A stretch of 11,613 bases of DNA, from assembly GCA_035293565.1 (NCBI GenBank), contig DATGMP010000118.1, forward strand, positions 1 to 11,613, in the 5' to 3' direction. Position numbers and translations under genes: made by a program. The stretch comes from DATGMP01 sp035293565. GTDB taxonomy: Bacteria; Pseudomonadota; Alphaproteobacteria; BOG-932; Roseiterribacteraceae. The notes beneath the pieces are model-generated. The model searched no databases. It was given only the letters and a program-made list of their open reading frames with translations, and was not told where the DNA came from. Positions 6,486-11,613 of this stretch are shown here, in pieces (the first letter of the stretch is position 1; each line of letters starts with the position of its first letter).

Positions 6486-8264
6486 GTGACGATCCATCAG
6501 GGTGAAGCCTTCCTCATTATTGCTTCCATGCTGGGGCTGTTCGTATGGGGCGGGCTACGTCATGACCTTATAGCGTTGCTCGCGCTGGTCGCAGCCCTGG
6601 TGACTGGTGTCGTACCTCCCGGCAAAGCGTTTCTCGGCTTCGCCAATCCCGTCATCATCATTATCGCGTCGGTGCTCGTATTAAGCCGCGCCATCGCGAT
6701 TTCCGGCGTAGTCGAGCTCGCGACGAGGCGCTTGCTGCTGCGAACTCGATCCTTGTCAGCGCAAATCGGGATCCTTTCGGCTTGCGTTTCCTTCCTGTCC
6801 GCTTTCATGAAAAACGTCGGCGCCCTCGCTATTTTTATGCCGATCGCCGTCCAGACGGCGGAACGTGAGGGGAGAGCTCCGTCGGCTTATCTCATGCCGC
6901 TCGCCTTCGGCTCCCTGATTGGCGGCACCATCACTCAGATCGGCACGTCGCCGAATCTTTTGATTTCGGCGGTCCGTCAGGAGTTGGAAGGCCGGCCGTT
7001 TTCTCTGTTCGACTTCGCGCCGGTCGGCTTCCCGCTTACCGTCGTTGCAATCGTGTTCCTCACTTTTGGCTGGCGGCTGATACCGAAGGGTCGCAAAGCC
7101 CACTCCCCGGCGGAGAACCAGCTCGAGATCGAGGATTATTTGAGCGAAGCCGTGATCCCAAGCGGCTCGCCCTTCATTGGCAAGACAGTCCGACAGGTAG
7201 AAGATCTGAGCGACGGCGGGGTCGCGGTAACTGCAATTATCCGACAGGGGGACCGGCGCTACATCCCGAACGGCGACTGGATGCTGTTCGAGAATGATCT
7301 TCTCGTTCTGCAAGCGGCCCCCCCAATGCTAAGGACCTTTTGCGAGGAAGGCGAACTGAAGCCCGTAGGCGCCCCACACGGCGGATTAGCGATCGGCGAA
7401 AATGGAGACCTTCAAACTTTGAACGCCGTGGTCCTAGCCCAATCGCCCATGATCGGACAGACTTCCTTTGATCTGCATCTCAGACGACGCTTCCAGATCA
7501 ATTTGCTTTCGGTCAGCCGCGGCGGGGATCGAATCAACACTCAGCTCGGGCGAATCAGATTTCTGGTGGGCGACGTCGTCGTGTTGCAAGGACGCGGAGA
7601 AGCCTTGACAGACGCTGTGGCGCGGCTGGGGTGTTTACCACTCGCGGCAGGCTTTCAGGCTGAACGGCACAAACGTCCAGGCCTGTTGCCGGTCGTTATC
7701 CTCATTGTCGCGATGGGTCTGGTAGCGTTCAAGCTCCTGCCGGTCGAAGTTGCCTTCTTTATCGCCGCCATGCTCGTTGTCCTCTCGAGACAGCTGACAT
7801 TAACGGAAGCCTACGACGCTATCGACTGGCCGATTGTCATAATGCTCGGAGCGCTGATTCCGGTCGGCGGGGCTCTCGAGGATACCGGCGCGGCCGGCGT
7901 GATTGGCAGTGGACTGACGATCGTCGCCGCACACCTGCCGGGCGGTCTCGCCGTCGCCCTGGTCCTTGCGGTATCGATGCTCGTCACGCCCTTCCTCCAT
8001 CACGCGGCTGCAGTGATCGTGATGGGGCCTATCGCTGCGGTTCTCGCCGGCAATCTCGGCTTCGCTCCGGACACCTTCCTCATGGCTGTCGCGCTCGGCG
8101 CGTCGTGCGACTTTCTCACGCCCATAGGCCATCAGAACAACATGCTCGTCATGGGGCCTGGTGGATATCGATTCGGCGACTACTGGCGCCTTGGCTTACC
8201 GCTGTCGTGCCTGGTTGTTGCGATCGGCACGCCGCTCATACTGTGGGCGTGGCCACTAAAGTAG
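6486..8264 (+). CDS. SLC13-type permease with two RCK_C (TrkA_C) domains
   Basis: This is a 592-residue transporter of the SLC13/ArsB-NhaD ion transporter group. The N-terminal membrane half covers about 8-200, with MKNVGALAIFMP near 108 and the family motif GGTITQIGTSPNLL at 146-159. The cytoplasmic centre (about 210-385) has two RCK_C domains, each with the 'G.T..E..L / GD.LVLQ' pattern (FENDLLVLQ near 268, VGDVVVLQG near 361). The second membrane half covers about 398-590, with TPFLHHAAAV near 501 and the paired motif LTPIGHQNNMLVMGP near 544-557. It should move an anion such as a dicarboxylate, sulfate or citrate with Na+ or H+; the substrate cannot be told. The GTG start is chosen because AAGAGG lies nine bases upstream and the length then fits the family; a TTG/ATG reading from 6303 would add 61 atypical residues. 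Confidence 0.9.
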   Translation: MTIHQGEAFLIIASMLGLFVWGGLRHDLIALLALVAALVTGVVPPGKAFLGFANPVIIIIASVLVLSRAIAISGVVELATRRLLLRTRSLSAQIGILSACVSFLSAFMKNVGALAIFMPIAVQTAEREGRAPSAYLMPLAFGSLIGGTITQIGTSPNLLISAVRQELEGRPFSLFDFAPVGFPLTVVAIVFLTFGWRLIPKGRKAHSPAENQLEIEDYLSEAVIPSGSPFIGKTVRQVEDLSDGGVAVTAIIRQGDRRYIPNGDWMLFENDLLVLQAAPPMLRTFCEEGELKPVGAPHGGLAIGENGDLQTLNAVVLAQSPMIGQTSFDLHLRRRFQINLLSVSRGGDRINTQLGRIRFLVGDVVVLQGRGEALTDAVARLGCLPLAAGFQAERHKRPGLLPVVILIVAMGLVAFKLLPVEVAFFIAAMLVVLSRQLTLTEAYDAIDWPIVIMLGALIPVGGALEDTGAAGVIGSGLTIVAAHLPGGLAVALVLAVSMLVTPFLHHAAAVIVMGPIAAVLAGNLGFAPDTFLMAVALGASCDFLTPIGHQNNMLVMGPGGYRFGDYWRLGLPLSCLVVAIGTPLILWAWPLK

Positions 8265-8353
8265 AACCCATTCGGCGGTCCGAAACAAAGCCACGTCGTT
8301 TTCGTTGGTCACGCTGGTTCCAAAAAGGCCGCCGCCCCCCTTGCGGACTCGCA

Positions 8354-8381
8354 CCGGCCAGCGGCGAGTGCCGCCGGCCGG
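8354..8381. terminator. GC-rich hairpin between convergent genes
   Basis: CCGGCC-A-GCGGC (8354-8365) pairs with GCCGC-C-GGCCGG (8370-8381) around GAGT: eleven base pairs with one A/C mismatch. It lies between the convergent permease and hsp20 genes and could end transcripts from both sides. There is no immediate T-tract in either direction (a CTTTTT run follows about 30 bases later on the minus strand). Confidence 0.5.
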
Positions 8382-8389
8382 CGCAGCCG

Positions 8390-8878
8390 TCATTTGGCGC
8401 TGACGGTGATCCGCTTCACGTTGCTCACCGCTTCGGGCGATTTCGGAAGATTGACCGTGAGCACGCCCTTTTTGAACGATGCGCTCACCTTGTCACTCTC
8501 GACTTCTGCGGGAAGCGGAATCTGGCGTTCGAACCGGCCGTAGAAGCGTTCGCTCACATGACGACTCTCATCCTCCCTTTCGCTCTTCTTCTCGCCGCGG
8601 ATCGTAAGCGCGCCGTCGCTCAGCAGGAGCTCGAAGTCCTTGTCGTCGAGACCGGGAAGCTCGGCCTCGATCTTGATCTCCTTCTCCGTCTCGGACATTT
8701 CAACGCTGGGCCAGCCGAACGAATGCTCGGCCCCGAACCCCGGCGCGCCGAAGCGGCGAGAGAAATCGTCGAATAGCCGATTCATCTCCTGGTGAAGGGT
8801 CAGGAATGGCTGCGCGCTTTCGTATCGCGTCGCGGGGGTCCGGGACCGGCCCCACGGAATCAGGTCGCGTATGGCCAT
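8390..8878 (-). CDS. Small heat-shock protein, Hsp20 family (fourth of cluster)
   Basis: This is a 162-residue ATP-independent holdase. It has a long N-terminal arm (1-56) with LFDDFSRRFG, an alpha-crystallin domain at about 57-147 (PSVEMSETEKEIKIEAELPG, then KGVLTVNLPK at 137-146), and a C-terminal I-x-V anchor (ITV, 157-159). It is of the HspC/Hsp17-like type, close to common bacterial Hsp20 proteins and unlike the IbpA-type gene upstream. GGAGGA five bases before the ATG is a strong ribosome binding site and rules out a longer Arg-rich reading. It follows the IbpA-type gene by 46 bases and is probably read on the same heat-induced transcript. Such mixed pairs may form mixed oligomers or act in sequence. 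Confidence 0.95.
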   Translation of the reverse strand: MAIRDLIPWGRSRTPATRYESAQPFLTLHQEMNRLFDDFSRRFGAPGFGAEHSFGWPSVEMSETEKEIKIEAELPGLDDKDFELLLSDGALTIRGEKKSEREDESRHVSERFYGRFERQIPLPAEVESDKVSASFKKGVLTVNLPKSPEAVSNVKRITVSAK

Positions 8879-8924
8879 AGTCTCCTCCAAGGCTGTGGGG
8901 TTTCCAGGTTTTTGGACATCGCGC

Positions 8925-9368
8925 TCAAGCCGCCTTCGGCAGCGCCGCCGGCGGCGCGCCGACTTCAATCGCAATGCGCTTGGGCTTCATTGCCTCCGGC
9001 ACCTCGCGCACCAAGTCGATCAACAGCAGCCCGTCATGGAATCGCGCGCCGACTGCCTTCACGTGATCGGCCAGATCAAAGCGGCGCTCGAACGGTCCAC
9101 TCGGAATGCCCTGATGCAGATAGGTGGCGTTCCGATCCGCCCTGCGGCCGCCGACGATGAGCATATCGCCCTGTGCGGCGACCGACAGCTCGTCGGGCTT
9201 GTAGCCCGCGACGGCGAAGGTGATGCGGTAGCTATCCTCACCTGTCTTCTCGATGTTGTAGGGGGGATAGTTGCCGAGCGCGGCGTTCGGAGCCTGATCC
9301 AGCAGATTCATCATGCGCTCGAATCCGATCGTCGAGCGAGCGATGGACGGAAAATCTACGATCCTCAT
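8925..9368 (-). CDS. IbpA-type small heat-shock protein (Hsp20), with ROSE-like leader
   Basis: This 147-residue protein is closest to the IbpA/rhizobial class A group. Support comes from the N-terminal IGFERMMNLLDQ, the YPPYNIEKTGEDSYRITFAVAG segment (split: YPPYNIEK 34-41, YRITFAVAG 47-55), and GDMLIVGG. The alpha-crystallin domain is about 35-125, with HDGLLLIDL at 111-119 in place of the usual NGVL, and an I-x-I anchor (IAI, 132-134) followed by a 13-residue Ala/Pro tail. It binds unfolding proteins and hands them to DnaK/ClpB or GroEL. The ATG at 9368 has GGAGG 9-10 bases upstream, and that site is inside a predicted thermometer hairpin. A candidate RpoH promoter lies about 100 bases upstream. 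It is the first gene of a two-gene operon. Confidence 0.95.
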   Translation of the reverse strand: MRIVDFPSIARSTIGFERMMNLLDQAPNAALGNYPPYNIEKTGEDSYRITFAVAGYKPDELSVAAQGDMLIVGGRRADRNATYLHQGIPSGPFERRFDLADHVKAVGARFHDGLLLIDLVREVPEAMKPKRIAIEVGAPPAALPKAA

Positions 9369-9370
9369 AG

Positions 9371-9395
9371 CCACATCCTCCGTTGAGCAACATGG
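9371..9395 (-). promoter_or_regulatory. ROSE-like RNA thermometer hairpin covering the ribosome binding site
   Basis: On the minus strand the leader reads CCATG-TTGCT-CAACGG-AGGA-TGTGG and then CT-ATG. CCATG pairs with TGTGG over all five positions (two G-U). TTGCT pairs with AGGA in the way known for ROSE elements: U-A, U-G, an unpaired G, C-G, U-A. The Shine-Dalgarno bases are thus locked in a weak stem, nine pairs with three G-U wobbles, that should melt on heating. The U(U/C)GCU/AGGA pairing is the defining feature of ROSE thermometers of rhizobial and enterobacterial hsp20 genes. The upstream ROSE stems (about 9396-9455) were not folded. Confidence 0.75.
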
Positions 9396-9465
9396 AATAC
9401 GAGGCGCGCCGGACACCCTCCGGCGCCCGATTGGCTCGACCCTTTTCGGCTTCGAGCAGACGAAG

Positions 9466-9493
9466 ATTTAGGCAAGCGGAAGCTTGGTTCAAG
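9466..9493 (-). promoter_or_regulatory. Candidate RpoH (sigma-32) heat-shock promoter of the IbpA-type operon
   Basis: On the minus strand CTTGAA begins at 9493 and CCTAAAT ends at 9466, with 17 bases between CTTG and CCTAAAT. Alphaproteobacterial RpoH promoters are close to CTTG-N17-CYTATNT. The -35 is perfect and the -10 differs at one fixed base. The other hsp20 operon has the same layout and spacing, which supports both. Confidence 0.65.
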
Positions 9494-9693
9494 AACCTCA
9501 AAGGCCCTGCGGCGGGCCGTCGTTTGCCCGCGTGCGCGAGGCGGTTGGCACCGCACGCGGTGCAGGGATCGGCGCAATGGGAGGGGCTTTGAAAAGCGGC
9601 GCGGTGCAACCGCGACGCGCCAACTTGGGTCGCCTCTTCCAGATCATTGAGATCAAGGGCGTCGACGCAGCGCATCCGGGCGCAGGCGAAATA

Positions 9694-9722
9694 GGACAGG
9701 GCGAGTGTCGCTCGCCCTGTCC
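9694..9722 (-). terminator. Perfect 12-bp hairpin terminator of the first hsp20 operon
   Basis: GGACAGGGCGAG (9694-9705) and CTCGCCCTGTCC (9711-9722) are exact complements around a five-base loop. It lies seven bases after the stop of the hsp20 gene at 9730-10149. On the minus strand TATTTC follows the stem, a short U-rich tail. It separates the two hsp20 operons. Confidence 0.75.
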
Positions 9723-9729
9723 GCAAAAC

Positions 9730-10149
9730 TTAGGCCGCCTTCAGCTCGATCTTTCTGGCCTTTGCGGATTCGGCCTTCGGCAATACGAGATGCAGGACCC
9801 CATTCGTATGACGCGCTTCGATACGGTCCCTGTCGATCTCTTCCGAGAGGGTGAATACACGCTCGTAATCGCCGTCCTCATACTCGGCATAGATCCGCCG
9901 ATAGTTGGCGTGCTCCTGGTTCTCTGCGCGGCCGCGGATCGTCAGCACCCGCCTTTCGAGGGTGATATCGACCTTGTCGGGCGGCACGCCCGGCATTTCG
10001 GCAAGCACGACGATGGAATCCGAGGTCTCGTAAATGTCGGCCGGCGGGATATAGGTGTAGCGCGCGCTTGTGCGCTCCCCCTGGACTGAGGCGGGGACGC
10101 GGCTCTGGGTTGTCTGGAGCTGTGTGTTGCTCGGCGTTTCGTTCGTCAT
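9730..10149 (-). CDS. Small heat-shock protein, Hsp20 family (second of cluster)
   Basis: This is a 139-residue Hsp20. A polar, Gln/Thr-rich N-terminal arm (1-30) is much less hydrophobic than in the neighbours. It is followed by an alpha-crystallin domain at about 36-125 (PPADIYETSDSIVVLAEMPG, NGVLHLVLPK at 116-125) and an I-x-L ending (IEL, 134-136). The PPxDIYE start and short arm match the Hsp20 subgroup often paired with a second hsp20 in one operon. The ribosome binding site GAGGAGG starts at the stop codon of the preceding hsp20 gene, and only ten bases separate the genes, so translation is probably coupled. It is the last gene before the perfect hairpin. Confidence 0.95.
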   Translation of the reverse strand: MTNETPSNTQLQTTQSRVPASVQGERTSARYTYIPPADIYETSDSIVVLAEMPGVPPDKVDITLERRVLTIRGRAENQEHANYRRIYAEYEDGDYERVFTLSEEIDRDRIEARHTNGVLHLVLPKAESAKARKIELKAA

Positions 10150-10159
10150 GGCTGCCTCC

Positions 10160-10600
10160 TCAATGAGCCTGGACTGAGATCTTTCGCGGCTTGTCGGTTT
10201 CCGGCCGCGTCAGCTCGATTTCGAGCACCCCATTGTTGAACTGGGCGTTGACCTTATCCGCGTCGACGCGGAACGGAAGCTGGACCGCGCGCGTGAAGCG
10301 GCCATAGGTGCGCTCCTGCCGGTGCCAGCTGGCCCCGCCCGTCGAATCCGGCTTGCGCTCGCCACGCAGCGTCAGCATGTCCCCTTGCAGCGAGATGTCG
10401 ACATTCTCGGGACCGACTCCCGGCAGCTCGGCCGTGACGGCGACGCTGTTCTCTCCGAGCCAAATATTGACGGGAGGAAACTCTCGGGTCGCGGCCGCGG
10501 CGGTAAATCCCGAAAAAGCCCGATTGATTTCATTTTGCAGCCGTCTGAATTCCGCAAAGGGATCGAAGCCGAGACGGCCGAACTCCTGATTTGGCCACAT
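10160..10600 (-). CDS. Small heat-shock protein, Hsp20 family (first of cluster)
   Basis: This 146-residue Hsp20 starts MWPNQEFGRLGFDPFAEFRR. Its amphipathic arm (1-40) includes LQNEINRAFSGF. The alpha-crystallin domain is about 42-136 (PPVNIWLGENSVAVTAELPG at 42-61, then NNGVLEIELTRP at 122-133), and the C-terminal anchor is I-x-V (ISV, 141-143). GGAGGTG five bases before the ATG is close to the ideal ribosome binding site and decides this start. The frame is open for 94 more codons upstream, but that stretch is Arg/Ser-rich and lacks family similarity. It is the first gene of a two-gene operon read away from groES; its candidate RpoH promoter is about 255 bases upstream, so the leader is long. 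Confidence 0.95.
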   Translation of the reverse strand: MWPNQEFGRLGFDPFAEFRRLQNEINRAFSGFTAAAATREFPPVNIWLGENSVAVTAELPGVGPENVDISLQGDMLTLRGERKPDSTGGASWHRQERTYGRFTRAVQLPFRVDADKVNAQFNNGVLEIELTRPETDKPRKISVQAH

Positions 10601-10622
10601 CTGCACCTCCTCCGACCGGGCC

Positions 10623-10643
10623 CGGCGGGCTGAGCGCCCGCCG
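10623..10643 (-). other. GC-rich leader hairpin ahead of hsp20
   Basis: CGGCGGGC and GCCCGCCG pair perfectly over eight bases around a five-base loop. It sits just ahead of the ribosome binding site of the hsp20 gene starting at 10600. All pairs are G-C, so it is too stable to melt at heat-shock temperature; it may protect the leader or act as an attenuator. It is not a ROSE element. Confidence 0.5.
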
Positions 10644-10855
10644 AAGCGCCCACGTTTGGAAACATCGCTTTGATCAGGACGCGAAGACCGGTCATCAGAG
10701 CCGACCGCGGCCTCCTTGTCGCGAGGCTCGCACGCGCGAGAGGAGGGCGGGCAACGGGCGACCACGCCCCAGCAAGTGGCGACGCGACCGCAGTCGGCTT
10801 CGAATATCCGACCGTCGTTCCCTGCCGGACCCGTTTCCGGCATCCGGCGATCTGG

Positions 10856-10883
10856 AGTTAGGAAAGCCTTGCCGTCATTCAAG
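10856..10883 (-). promoter_or_regulatory. Candidate RpoH (sigma-32) promoter of the first hsp20 operon
   Basis: On the minus strand CTTGAA starts at 10883 and CCTAACT ends at 10856, with 17 bases between CTTG and CCTAACT. The spacing and nearly the same elements are seen at 9466-9493. The distance to the hsp20 start gives a leader of about 245 bases, longer than usual, so an additional nearer promoter is possible. Confidence 0.6.
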
Positions 10884-11079
10884 AGGGCGGTCCGGCGGAA
10901 ACATCACGCCGCGTCTCCCAGCGGGGTCGCCCATCCTTCCGGCGCGCGGCGGTCGGTCTCGCGATCGTTCGCGCACCCCTGCAACGTCCGTCTCCTGCAT
11001 CACTGCCAATAGCGTTTCGTGGTCGCGAAGATCGGATTTCGGACGCACGGATCAAGACGTTATCGACCGTCGCCGACAT

Positions 11080-11108
11080 CTTGCAGAATTCGCGTTCGCT
11101 GCTTACCT
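11080..11108 (+). promoter_or_regulatory. Candidate RpoH-type promoter of groESL
   Basis: CTTG at 11080-11083 and CTTACCT at 11102-11108 are separated by 18 bases, close to CTTG-N17-CYTATNT with one mismatch in the -10 and one extra spacer base. Transcription would start about 50 bases ahead of the groES ATG. The fit is a little weaker than for the two hsp20 promoters. Confidence 0.5.
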
Positions 11109-11169
11109 GACGAGCGGTTTCAGCCGAGGCGCCGGCCGGGCGCCGCATGTTCGATCGAAGGAGGGCGCT

Positions 11170-11487
11170 ATGAGCTTCAGGCCGCTTTCCGACCGCGTTC
11201 TGATCCGCCAGATCGATGCCGAGGAGAAGACCGCGGCCGGAATCATCATTCCCGACACAGCCAAGGAAAAGCCGCAGCAGGGCGAGGTGCTCGCGGTCGG
11301 CCCGGGCATCCGCGACGATCAGGGCGAGCTGCACGCGCTCGACGTCAAGGTGGGCGACCGGGTGCTCTTCGGCAAATGGGCCGGCACTGAGGTCAAGCTC
11401 GACGGCGAGGAATACGTCGTCATGAAGGAGTCGGACATTCTGGGCGTCGTGGGTGAGGCCGCGACGTCGCAGCGGAAAGCTGCATAG
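11170..11487 (+). CDS. groES: Co-chaperonin GroES
   Basis: This 105-residue protein is the heptameric lid of the GroEL chamber in the cytoplasm. Recognisable parts are the N-terminal RPLSDRVLIRQIDAEEKTAAG, with the mobile loop to GIIIPDTAKEKPQQGEV (about 23-40), then VLAVGPG, VKVGDRVLFGKWAG, and GEEYVVMKESDILGVV near the end. It is about ten residues longer than the classical 95-97 because of a C-terminal tail (GEAATSQRKAA). AAGGAGG precedes the ATG by six bases. groEL begins nine bases after the stop, the usual operon order. The divergent hsp20 operons make this a heat-shock locus, and the long tail and setting suggest one of several groESL copies, as is common in rhizobia; this last point is inference. 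Confidence 0.97.
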   Translation: MSFRPLSDRVLIRQIDAEEKTAAGIIIPDTAKEKPQQGEVLAVGPGIRDDQGELHALDVKVGDRVLFGKWAGTEVKLDGEEYVVMKESDILGVVGEAATSQRKAA

Positions 11488-11496
11488 GGGGACGAG

Positions 11497-11613
11497 ATGG
11501 CTGCGAAGGAAGTGAAGTTCAGCGCCGAGGCTCGCGATAAGCTGCTCCGCGGCGTCGATATATTGGCCGATGCGGTCCGGGTCACGCTGGGGCCCAAGGG
11601 CCGCAACGTCGTG
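11497..11613 (+). CDS. groEL: Chaperonin GroEL, N-terminal 39 codons, cut by the window edge
   Basis: The visible part reads MAAKEVKFSAEARDKLLRGV and then LADAVRVTLGPKGRNVV, the invariant start of GroEL, with the TLGPKGRN nucleotide-binding stretch at about residues 30-37. GroEL is the ATP-driven folding chamber that works with GroES. GGGGA about seven bases before the ATG is a fair ribosome binding site, and the gene follows groES by nine bases. The rest, about 500 residues, lies beyond the right edge. Confidence 0.97.
   Translation, partial: MAAKEVKFSAEARDKLLRGVDILADAVRVTLGPKGRNVV

Larger units (their letters stand above)
9369..9729. other. Spacer of 361 bases between the two hsp20 operons
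   Basis: No gene is supported here. Read on the minus strand it holds, in order, a 12-bp perfect hairpin that ends the first operon (9694-9722), a stretch of about 200 bases with no feature seen, a candidate RpoH promoter (9466-9493), and a leader of about 90 bases ending in the ROSE-like hairpin. Confidence 0.6.
10601..11169. other. Divergent heat-shock control region between hsp20 and groES
   Basis: This 569-base stretch has no supported gene. It contains a GC-rich hairpin close to the hsp20 start (10623-10643), a minus-strand RpoH-like promoter (10856-10883) and a plus-strand RpoH-like promoter (11080-11108), the two facing away from each other about 200 bases apart. No CIRCE inverted repeat (TTAGCACTC-N9-GAGTGCTAA) was found, so HrcA control of groESL is not indicated here. 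Confidence 0.6.

Noticed and set aside
10160..10882. A 240-residue version of the first Hsp20
   Set aside because: The extra 94 N-terminal codons begin at a TTG inside the -35 element of the promoter and read as non-protein; GGAGGTG before the ATG at 10600 marks the true start.
10601..11169. CIRCE operator for HrcA ahead of groES
   Set aside because: No TTAGCACTC or its complement, nor a near match with the nine-base gap, was found.
10591..11487. A 298-residue version of GroES
   Set aside because: The frame is merely open upstream; AAGGAGG and the conserved MSFRPLSDRV start define the usual 105-residue protein.
1..11613. CRISPR array, insertion sequence, tRNA or phage genes
   Set aside because: No regular spaced repeats, transposase motifs, terminal inverted repeats, cloverleaf-like sequences or phage-type proteins were seen.

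Overview
The window looks like chromosomal DNA of a GC-rich alphaproteobacterium, probably of the Hyphomicrobiales (Bradyrhizobium-like). This is inferred from gene content and signals: a CheB-CheR fusion, DUF3309, a host-attachment-type protein, several small heat-shock proteins next to groESL, a ROSE-like RNA thermometer, RpoH-type promoters of the alphaproteobacterial form, and one EcfG-type general-stress promoter. Species cannot be fixed by eye.

Left part (1-2571). The minus strand carries the 5' part of a CheB-CheR chemotaxis-type fusion that runs off the left edge; its reading frame has no ordinary start codon. A 339-base spacer follows. Then comes a small plus-strand pair: an unknown 68-residue ORF whose stop overlaps the start of a stand-alone receiver protein. 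A tiny Gly/Tyr-rich lipoprotein gene converges on it from the minus strand.

Middle part (2654-6160) is a run of small envelope and stress genes: an OmpA-domain lipoprotein (minus), a secreted Thr-rich protein behind an EcfG-type promoter, a Thr-rich lipoprotein, a possible 33-residue membrane peptide, DUF3309, a host-attachment-type protein, a GlsB/YeaQ-type membrane protein, and a DUF1345 membrane protein (minus). A 15-base motif recurs in three spacers here, each time pointing at the next gene.

Right part (6486-11613). A 592-residue SLC13-type permease with two RCK_C domains is followed by a heat-shock island. Four different Hsp20 genes lie on the minus strand as two operons. Each operon has a candidate RpoH promoter of identical layout (CTTG-N17-CCTAA[A/C]T). 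The first ends in a 12-bp perfect hairpin; the second starts with a hairpin that hides its ribosome binding site in ROSE fashion. Divergent from them, groES and the start of groEL lie behind a further RpoH-like promoter. Together these make a protein-holding (Hsp20) and refolding (GroESL) unit controlled by heat at both transcription and translation.

The antisense strand of the CheB-CheR gene and of the heat-shock genes is open over long stretches because of high GC; those readings were rejected.
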